Positions 7,417-12,700 of a DNA stretch of 12,700 nucleotides are shown one piece after another (position 1 is the first letter of the stretch; the number at the start of each line of letters is the position of its first letter). Where the stretch lies: assembly GCA_003165615.1 (NCBI GenBank), contig PLWR01000469.1:183-12882 (forward strand). The letters are read 5' to 3'. The notes below the pieces were generated by a model. It made no database searches. It worked only from the letters and a program-made list of their open reading frames with translations, and was not told the DNA's origin. This DNA is from Acidobacteriota bacterium. Lineage in GTDB: Bacteria; Acidobacteriota; Terriglobia; UBA7540. A program made the position numbers and the translations under genes.

Positions 7417-8754
7417 ATGAATGACAAAAAACTTGCCGTTGTAGAAGATGCACCAATCAGTTGCGAGAAGTTGGCGGTAAACGGGGGAATACCGATTCGT
7501 TCCGTGCCTTTGCCCCTTGAGTTCCCGGGAATTCATCATATGGGGAAGGAAGAGTTGGATGCCGCCATGCGTCCCCTAGTGAGCCGTTCGCCTTTTCGCT
7601 ATTACGGGATCGATCTGGGACACGAAGTTGATCAATTCGAAACAGAGTTCGCGAGTTTCATCGGTGTTAAACACGCCGTTGCGGTGAGCAGTGGTACGGG
7701 CGCCCTTCAGACGGCCCTTTCTGCGTTGGGCGTAGGCCCCGGCCAGGAAGTCATCGTGCCTGCTTATATGTGGGTTTCGGTGGTGGCGGCGGTAGTCAAT
7801 CAAGGTGCGATTCCGGTTCTGGCGGATATCGATGAAACCTTTTGCATTGATCCAGCGAAACTCGAAAGCGTGATTACGGACAGGACGAAGGGAATCATCG
7901 TTGTTCACATGAGCGGCGCACCTGCCAATATCGAGGCTCTTCGGGATATCACGAATAAACGGGGACTCTTCCTGCTCGAAGATTGCGCACAATGCAATGG
8001 GGGCAGCGTGGACGGCCAAAGAGTGGGAAGTTTTGGCGATATGGCCGTCTTTAGTTTCCAGATGAACAAGAACATGACGGCGGGTGAAGGCGGATGCGTG
8101 GTGACCAACGACGACCGGCTTTATCGGCGCGCCTTTGCCTGTCACGATTTGGGTTACGCCCGGGATGAGGCGGGGCGGCTCATTTTCAATGATCCGGATC
8201 TCTGCCTCTGGGGAAAAGGATATCGAATCGATGAAATCAGGGGAGCCCTGCTTCGCGTCCAGTTAAAGAAACTTCCCGGAATGATCGAAAAAATGCGCCA
8301 GAGCAAATACCGGATTCGAAAGGCCCTGGAGAAGTTCTCCCAAGTCAAATTGCGGCGGGTCGTTGATCCTGCCGGTGATACGGGTTGCTTCCTGCTCACG
8401 ACTTATGCCGATGCCGCGACCGCCAAACGGATCAACCAGGCATTGAGAGCTGAGGGGATTGTTACCTTCCCGCAAGGTGTTTCCAATGTTGTTATGACGG
8501 AATGGGGCCTTCATCTCTATTACAACATCACCAGTCTGGTGCAGCAGACCAGCGTGGATGGTCGAGGATTTCCCTGGAAACTGGCAGAGAACGCCGGCTC
8601 GAAGGTTAGCTACAGCAAGGGGACGTGTCCGGTGGCCGACAGCCTCTTTGAACGGACCATCCTTTTACCCATTCCATCATGTCTGACTACAAACGACGAA
8701 GACGACATCATCCATGCATTTGGCAAAGTGATTGGAGCGCTTCTGCCGAGCTGA
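7417..8754 (+). CDS. DegT/DnrJ/EryC1/StrS family PLP aminotransferase
   Basis: A 445-residue fold-type I PLP enzyme of the DegT/DnrJ/EryC1/StrS family, which transfers an amino group (usually from Glu or Gln) to keto-sugars or keto-cyclitols. Visible signatures are the phosphate-binding SSGTGALQTAL (91-101), VIVPAYMWVS (112-121), LLEDCAQ (187-193) with Asp189 contacting the pyridine nitrogen, and SFQMNKNMTAGEGG (213-226) in which Lys218 should form the Schiff base. GYRIDEIRGALLRVQLKKL follows, as in scyllo-inosose or AHBA-type relatives. The length is somewhat above the usual 370-430, partly from an N-terminal extension. No nucleotide-sugar gene (nucleotidyltransferase, 4,6-dehydratase, glycosyltransferase) is nearby, so a role in cell-surface sugar synthesis is not supported. 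Making or breaking down an amino sugar or aminocyclitol is an alternative. The start is supported by the G-rich site 8 bases upstream. Confidence 0.9.
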   Translation: MNDKKLAVVEDAPISCEKLAVNGGIPIRSVPLPLEFPGIHHMGKEELDAAMRPLVSRSPFRYYGIDLGHEVDQFETEFASFIGVKHAVAVSSGTGALQTALSALGVGPGQEVIVPAYMWVSVVAAVVNQGAIPVLADIDETFCIDPAKLESVITDRTKGIIVVHMSGAPANIEALRDITNKRGLFLLEDCAQCNGGSVDGQRVGSFGDMAVFSFQMNKNMTAGEGGCVVTNDDRLYRRAFACHDLGYARDEAGRLIFNDPDLCLWGKGYRIDEIRGALLRVQLKKLPGMIEKMRQSKYRIRKALEKFSQVKLRRVVDPAGDTGCFLLTTYADAATAKRINQALRAEGIVTFPQGVSNVVMTEWGLHLYYNITSLVQQTSVDGRGFPWKLAENAGSKVSYSKGTCPVADSLFERTILLPIPSCLTTNDEDDIIHAFGKVIGALLPS

Positions 8755-9038
8755 CAACAGATACCGGGGGATCCGAGCTTTTTGCGCATCGACATTTTTT
8801 CCCATAGAAGGAGATCGTGCGAGAAGCCCCACGTTCTTCGCCAAATTGCGCCCTCCCGTCCCGATACGCTTGCAGCACAGGCGAAGGCAGCATTAACTGT
8901 AATGGCAGGGAATTGGGGCGGGGATGAGTGGAAGCTTCCGCCGCCTCGCTTCCAGTTCCAGTTCTATCGATACCGGCAAGCAGGGGGCATCCGGTTTTCC
9001 CTCGCACCAACGTGTCCGGGGCCGCACTCGGAGGACTA

Positions 9039-9908
9039 ATGCTTTACTCGCTTTCGGAAGTTCGGGAGTTCACCAGCGGGTTGGACCATCCTGAAGGGGT
9101 GGCAGTCGGTCGTGATGGCACGGTGTATTCCGGCGGCGAAGCTGGCCAACTTTGTCGGATCTCGCCCGATGGCCGGAAGGTTGAGATACTTGCCAGCACG
9201 GGCGGCTTCTGCCTGGGGATTACACTCGATCAAGACGAAAATATCTACGTCTGCGACTGCGGTAAGCACTCCATTTTCAAAGTCAGTCAACAGGGCGAGG
9301 TCCGTCTCTTCGCCGATTCAGCCGGGGACCGCAAATTTCTGGGCCCAAATTTCAGCGTCTTTGACTCCCAGGGCAACCTCTATTTCAGCGATTCGGGGGA
9401 ATGGAAGAAGGCCAATGGGGTTGTTTATCGTGCCGACCCGCAGGGAAGTGTCAGCCTGTTCTCCGCCGGGCCGTTTCACTTCGCCAATGGCCTGGCCCTC
9501 GATGCTAAAGAGCGTCACCTTTACTTGGTGGAAAGCAACCTCGATCGGGTGGTCCGACTTGAAATCAAAGCCGATGGGACTTCAGGCCCACCGGAAGTCT
9601 TTGCCGAAGATATTACTACCGTCCCTGACGGTTTGGCCTTTGACGCTCACGGGAACCTTTATGTGACAACTTACGGGTCAAGTTGCATTTACCGTGTGTC
9701 CCAGGACCGGCAGGTTGCGCTGATTTGCAGGGACGTGGAGAACGAAATTCTCTGCCTCGTGACCAACTGCGCGTTTGCGGGCCCAAATTTCGATCAGCTC
9801 ATTGCCGCGAACCTGGGCCACACTCACCTTTCCTTACTTGATCTCCGCGTCAAAGGCCAACCGTTGTGGAATCATCGCCTGGGTACTCTTATCGCGAGTA
9901 GGGCCTGA
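9039..9908 (+). CDS. SMP-30/gluconolactonase/LRE-family lactonase
   Basis: A 289-residue six-bladed beta-propeller of the SMP-30/gluconolactonase family, which uses one divalent metal to open sugar lactones to aldonic acids. The metal ligands of the family (Glu18, Asn154 and Asp204 in human SMP-30) are matched by Glu19 in DHPEGVAV, Asn150 in FANGLALD and Asp197 in TVPDGLAFD. GPNFSVFDSQGNLYFSD (102-118) gives the additional substrate-side Asn104, and repeated DxxGNLYxx turns mark the blades. No signal peptide is seen, so it is cytosolic. The ATG at 9039 follows GGAGGA (9030-9035) and places the first blade normally. An upstream in-frame extension to 8928 is low-complexity and not family-like. 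The mutarotase-like gene follows after 34 bases. The sugar lactone is unknown. Confidence 0.88.
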   Translation: MLYSLSEVREFTSGLDHPEGVAVGRDGTVYSGGEAGQLCRISPDGRKVEILASTGGFCLGITLDQDENIYVCDCGKHSIFKVSQQGEVRLFADSAGDRKFLGPNFSVFDSQGNLYFSDSGEWKKANGVVYRADPQGSVSLFSAGPFHFANGLALDAKERHLYLVESNLDRVVRLEIKADGTSGPPEVFAEDITTVPDGLAFDAHGNLYVTTYGSSCIYRVSQDRQVALICRDVENEILCLVTNCAFAGPNFDQLIAANLGHTHLSLLDLRVKGQPLWNHRLGTLIASRA

Positions 9909-9942
9909 CCAAGCCAGAGAGAGAGGTTTCGAAGGTACCCAT

Positions 9943-11142
9943 ATGCAGCCGAAAAAGGTTCCCTTTTGCATCCCGATATCATGGCAAGGCAGAAATGCTT
10001 TCCAACTTGGGAATGATTTGGTTCGCTTGATAACTCTCACCGGCGGCGGACACATCGCCGAATTCCGTTTCGCCGAGGACACGGGATTCCCCAGCCTGAA
10101 TCCTCTTTGGGTCCCACCCTGGCCGACCATTGAACCGTACACTTATCGTGAGAAAATCCACGCCTCTCAGTATGGAAGTATCACCGAGGGGAAGCTGCTT
10201 TCGGGAATAGTCGGCCACAATATTTGCCTGGATTATTTTGGTTCGCCGTCACCGCAAGAGGCTAAGGGAGGGCTCTCGCAACACGGCGAAGCCCCAAACG
10301 TGAAGTGGCACAAGAACAAGTTGCGCGTGAGTGATCGGCAAGTCGCTTTGACCTTGGGAGTCAGGCTTCCCGTGGCCGGGCTGTGTTTTGAACGGGAAAT
10401 GGAAATCCGGCGGGAGGAATCCGTCGTCTATCTTCGGGAAACAGTCCGGAATGAAAGGAAGGCCGACCATTTCTTTAACTGGACGCAACACGTTACTCTG
10501 GCCCCGCCTTTTCTCTCCCCCGGAGAGAGCCGGGTTGCGCTTCCGGGAACAAAGAGCATGACCTTCCCTCATGGCTATGACGAAGGCAAAGCCCTGCTTC
10601 GCTCGGGCGCGCTCTTCCGTTGGCCGAAGGCTCCGGCACGGGTAGGAAAGACTGTGGATCTGACTCGGCCCTTCGCACGCCGAGGATTGGGGTTTGTGGT
10701 GTCCGTATTGATCAATCCTAAGCGAGAAGTTGGGTTCATAGCCGGCATTAACGCTCGCTGCGGTTTGTTAATAGCCTATTGCTTCAACCGCCGGGATTTC
10801 CCCTGGGTTGCCGTTTGGGAAGAGAACCGTGCCATCGCGGCCCCGCCCTGGAATTGCCGGACACAAGCCTGCGGGTTGGAATTCAGCACCAATCCCATCC
10901 CCGTTCCACGTCGCGAAGCATTTGCAATGGGCAATTTATTTGGAGTCCCCACCCTCGGATACGTTCCAGCGCAGGAACAAAAAACCGTGAACTATCTCGC
11001 ATTGCTAAGCCCCGTTCCTTCTGGATTTGAGATGGTCCGCGACATCGAACTTGCCCGGGGGGAGGTGCGCATTTGCGGCCCCCGGGGAAAAACCCTTGTG
11101 CTCCCCGCTTCCGGAATTAGATCTGCCGACAGGGTTGGCTGA
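9943..11142 (+). CDS. Galactose mutarotase-like (aldose 1-epimerase superfamily) protein
   Basis: A 399-residue beta-sandwich protein of the galactose mutarotase-like superfamily. Evidence is the N-terminal LITLTGGGHIAEFRF (29-43), GGLSQHGEAPNVKW (109-122) with His114 at the usual catalytic-loop position, FFNWTQHVTLAPPFL (177-191) with His183, and near the C-terminus GLEFSTNPIPVP, where GaIM-type enzymes carry their Glu base in a similar G-x-E-F context. Canonical aldose 1-epimerases have about 340 residues, so this is a larger and divergent relative, perhaps acting on an oxidised or branched sugar or a sugar amine. The ATG at 9943 is preceded by GAAGG at 9931-9935. It lies 34 bases after the lactonase and is probably cotranscribed with it. 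The superfamily call is moderately firm; epimerase activity is inferred. Confidence 0.7.
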   Translation: MQPKKVPFCIPISWQGRNAFQLGNDLVRLITLTGGGHIAEFRFAEDTGFPSLNPLWVPPWPTIEPYTYREKIHASQYGSITEGKLLSGIVGHNICLDYFGSPSPQEAKGGLSQHGEAPNVKWHKNKLRVSDRQVALTLGVRLPVAGLCFEREMEIRREESVVYLRETVRNERKADHFFNWTQHVTLAPPFLSPGESRVALPGTKSMTFPHGYDEGKALLRSGALFRWPKAPARVGKTVDLTRPFARRGLGFVVSVLINPKREVGFIAGINARCGLLIAYCFNRRDFPWVAVWEENRAIAAPPWNCRTQACGLEFSTNPIPVPRREAFAMGNLFGVPTLGYVPAQEQKTVNYLALLSPVPSGFEMVRDIELARGEVRICGPRGKTLVLPASGIRSADRVG

Positions 11143-11442
11143 AACTGTCTATGGCGAATTGATATATTGAGCGATTCTATCCGTGACCGCTGCCTAAATG
11201 AGGCGTTGATACTTGCGGAGCGCACCCGGTAGCAGTGAAACGATCAGATCAGCCAACCGCGCCGTGGTGACAAGCTCCAACAGCGAATGGTTTCATGGGA
11301 AGTGCACTTGCCGATTTCCGCCGGATACCACTGAGAGCACGAGTCTTTGAAAAATCGGGCAGCCACGGGTGTCTGCTATAGACATCGACAGTGAGGTTGC
11401 CATTGATAGGAGTAGGGATTCGCGACTCGTCGCGACGCGGGC
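11143..11442. other. Non-coding junction between sugar cluster and mobile debris
   Basis: About 300 bases with no recognisable gene on either strand and no terminator with a T-run. The stretch probably contains the decayed 5' part of the IS481-like element that becomes readable after about 11443, but no N-terminal helix-turn-helix could be read in any frame. The left end of that element cannot be placed. Confidence 0.35.
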
Positions 11443-11985
11443 GTGTCGGGCGTTCGCCTGTTCTGGAGTTGGATTTCAAGGCAGAAGAGCGGCCGTCCCA
11501 GAAGCCCGTCCCGCGATTCGAGCGCTGGTCCTGAAGATGGCAGTTGCCAACCCACTTTGGGGAGCGCCCCGTATCCACGGAGAGTTGCTTAAGCTGGGTA
11601 TCCCCATCTCGGAACGGACCGTGTCGCGACTCCTCCCCAGAAAACGCCGACCTCCCTCTCAAACCTGGAAGGCGTTCCTCGACAACCATCTAGACCAACT
11701 GGTTTCCATCGATTTCTTTACGGTGCCCACCGCCACTTTTCGGGTCCTTTTCGTTTTGGTGGTTTTGGCCCATCGTCGGCGCAGAGTGGTTCATTTTAAC
11801 GTGACCGAACATCCGACGGCGGCTTGGACCGCTCAGCAAATCCTGGAAGCGTTCCCGGAAGACACGGCACCACGCTATTTGATCCGAGATCGCGACCAGA
11901 TTTACGGGGAATGTTTCCGCAATCTCCTCAGAGGCATGGATATCACCGAAGTCCTGACCGCACCGCGAAGCCCTTGGCAAAAGTC
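11443..11985 (+). pseudogene. IS481-like (DDE integrase-core) transposase remnant, frameshifted and truncated
   Basis: A degenerate transposase in two frames. One frame reads VRLFWSWISRQKSGRP (about 11452-11499). Near 11490-11500 it must shift by one frame, after which a long stretch reads NPLWGAPRIHGELLKLGI, SQTWKAFLDNHLDQLVSIDF, HFNVTEHPTAAWTAQQ and LIRDRDQIYG. The first catalytic Asp (SIDFF, codon at 11711) and the second (IRDRD, codon at 11888 or 11894) are present. The protein should continue SPWQ-x-P-x-VERLIGS with the catalytic Glu, but similarity stops directly after SPWQ (about base 11981), where unrelated DNA begins. About 80-100 C-terminal residues are gone, so it cannot be active. 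Terminal inverted repeats were not found. The abrupt end suggests that another element inserted here or that a deletion joined two elements. Confidence 0.8.
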
Positions 11986-12001
11986 AAGGAGAGGAGTACA
12001 T

Positions 12002-12064
12002 ATGGGTGGACGAGATAAAAGTGGGTTTTGGCTTTTTGGCTTGATTTTCGCCCGTATATTGTAG
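12002..12064 (+). CDS. Putative 20-residue leader ORF ahead of the ISKra4-like ORF
   Basis: A very short ORF (MGGRDKSGFWLFGLIFARIL) preceded by a strong purine-rich site, AAGGAGAGGAG at 11986-11996, at a 5-base spacing. The peptide is hydrophobic in its second half. Its TAG stop at 12062-12064 lies inside the left arm of the hairpin covering the next start codon, so a terminating ribosome would open that hairpin. This is the arrangement of a translational coupling leader, but chance or the use of this site by the truncated transposase frame cannot be excluded, because the same residues form the end of that frame. Confidence 0.35.
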   Translation: MGGRDKSGFWLFGLIFARIL

Positions 12065-12081
12065 TAGTGAGACTACAATAT
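12056..12081 (+). promoter_or_regulatory. Hairpin over the start codon of the ISKra4-like ORF
   Basis: ATATTGTAGT (12056-12065) and ACTACAATAT (12072-12081) are a perfect 10-bp inverted repeat around a 6-base loop (AGTGAG). The right arm contains the first two bases of the ATG at 12080. In mRNA it would hide the start codon, a known way for insertion sequences to limit transposase made from read-through transcripts. Confidence 0.5.
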
Positions 12082-12667
12082 GAAAAAGCCTTTGTCCGAT
12101 TACCCCAATCTCCAGCATCAGCGCCAGCAGTTCCTCCAGCAGCTCTCCGGCTTGCAGGAGTTGCGGCGCGGCTCGCTCACCGAACAGTTCCTCATGCTTA
12201 AGCGCAAGGACGGTTCGCGCGTCCAGCGCGGCCCCAAGACGATCTCCCAGCGCCTGACCGATCCCGCCCTGGTGCCCCTGTATCGGCAACAGATTCAAGC
12301 CCTGCGGCAATTTGAAACCGTCGTGGACGGGTTAGTGCGGGTGGGCGAGCAACTCAGTGATTTAGCGGTGGCCGAGGGGGTGCAAAAAAAACTCCTGGTG
12401 GAACTGGAACAAGCCGCCGAGGTGCGTCGCCTCACCGCCGCCCTGGCCGCCCGGCAGACGCCTGATTTCGAAGCTTGGGAGAGCCTCCTGCTGCAAGCCG
12501 CCCGCCAAGGCGGGGCGGGAGTCCTGGGGACTTTGCTGCGTCACTGGCAGCAACACGCTCCCCGCGAGGTGATCTTCTGCCCGTGTGGCCAGCGCATGCG
12601 CAGTCGCGGCCAGCGCGGCAAGGGGTTGTTAACGACCTTGGGCCGGCTACCCTCAACGCGACCCTAA
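12080..12667 (+). pseudogene. DUF6788/ISKra4-like transposase N-terminal part, truncated
   Basis: A 195-residue ORF. Residues 1-80, with GSLTEQFLMLKRKDGS and VQRGPKTISQRL, resemble the DUF6788 domain (usually of the GSLSE-x-x form) that accompanies transposases. Residues 85-160 are helical and rich in Gln and Leu. CPCGQRMRSRGQRGKGLLTT (167-186) matches the first zinc-ribbon half and following strand that open the ISKra4-type transposase core. In complete proteins this is followed by a strand, a second Cys pair and a catalytic core of several hundred residues. Here the frame ends seven residues after TTLG and no second Cys pair is seen before the window ends. The break may be a frameshift or an internal deletion. 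GC content and codon use appear higher than in the preceding 80 bases. The family assignment is from motif recognition only. Confidence 0.55.
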
Positions 12668-12700
12668 CTCCACCACCTAGTACATCGTTCGTAAAATTCT

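Noticed and set aside
8755..9038. Possible small gene (GTG near 8818 after AAGGAG) upstream of the lactonase
   Set aside because: About 39 codons, low-complexity composition and no recognisable domain; the start signal could be chance.
11249..11689. Open frame of 146 codons on the minus strand over the IS481-like remnant
   Set aside because: Overlaps recognisable sense-strand transposase sequence and has no motif of its own.
12005..12690. Possible terminal inverted repeats of the ISKra4-like element (GTAC...GGTGGA-like on the left against the complement of the last 40 bases)
   Set aside because: Only 4-6 base matches with gaps; not better than chance.
1..12700. CRISPR array, tRNA, rRNA, toxin-antitoxin or phage-defence genes
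   Set aside because: No regularly spaced direct repeats, no cloverleaf or rRNA-like stretches and no defence-type proteins were seen on either strand.

Overview
The window is a single-strand (+) block of bacterial sugar-metabolism genes, roughly 55-60% GC by eye, bounded on the right by decayed insertion sequences. No ribosomal or other marker gene is present, so taxonomy is only a guess. The mix of isomerase-like, UROD-like, enolase-superfamily, SMP-30-like and DegT-like proteins, a Tat-exported glycosidase remnant, and IS481-like and ISKra4-like remnants fits a soil or sediment bacterium of the Acidobacteriota, Planctomycetota or Verrucomicrobiota type. This is inference with low confidence.

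Layout. 105-1439 is an L-fucose/L-arabinose isomerase-fold protein. 1651-2895 is a uroporphyrinogen-decarboxylase-fold protein without the usual UroD or methyltransferase motifs. 2953-3072 is a 120-bp imperfect palindrome (MITE-like) whose right end runs into the ribosome binding site of a xylose isomerase fragment (3081-3413). That fragment overlaps an enolase-superfamily sugar-acid dehydratase (3413-4621). An EamA/DMT permease (4711-5682) and an SDR dehydrogenase (5718-6485) follow closely. 6533-7102 is a GH42-type beta-galactosidase pseudogene with a nonsense codon and a large internal deletion. After a 314-bp gap come a DegT/DnrJ/EryC1/StrS aminotransferase (7417-8754), an SMP-30/gluconolactonase-like lactonase (9039-9908) and a galactose-mutarotase-like protein (9943-11142). 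From about 11443 onward the DNA is mobile-element debris: a frameshifted IS481-like transposase cut before its catalytic Glu, then a short leader ORF, a start-codon hairpin and a DUF6788/ISKra4-like ORF.

How the genes may work together. Mutarotase, NAD-type SDR, lactonase and MR/MLE dehydratase are the four successive activities of an oxidative, non-phosphorylating sugar route (aldose to lactone to aldonate to 2-keto-3-deoxyaldonate). The fucose-isomerase-fold protein offers an isomerase entry, and the EamA permease is the only transporter seen. No aldolase, kinase or regulator lies in the window, so the pathway is incomplete as seen and its substrate is unknown. Loss of the glycosidase and of xylose isomerase suggests that the cluster has been remodelled away from beta-galactoside and xylose use.
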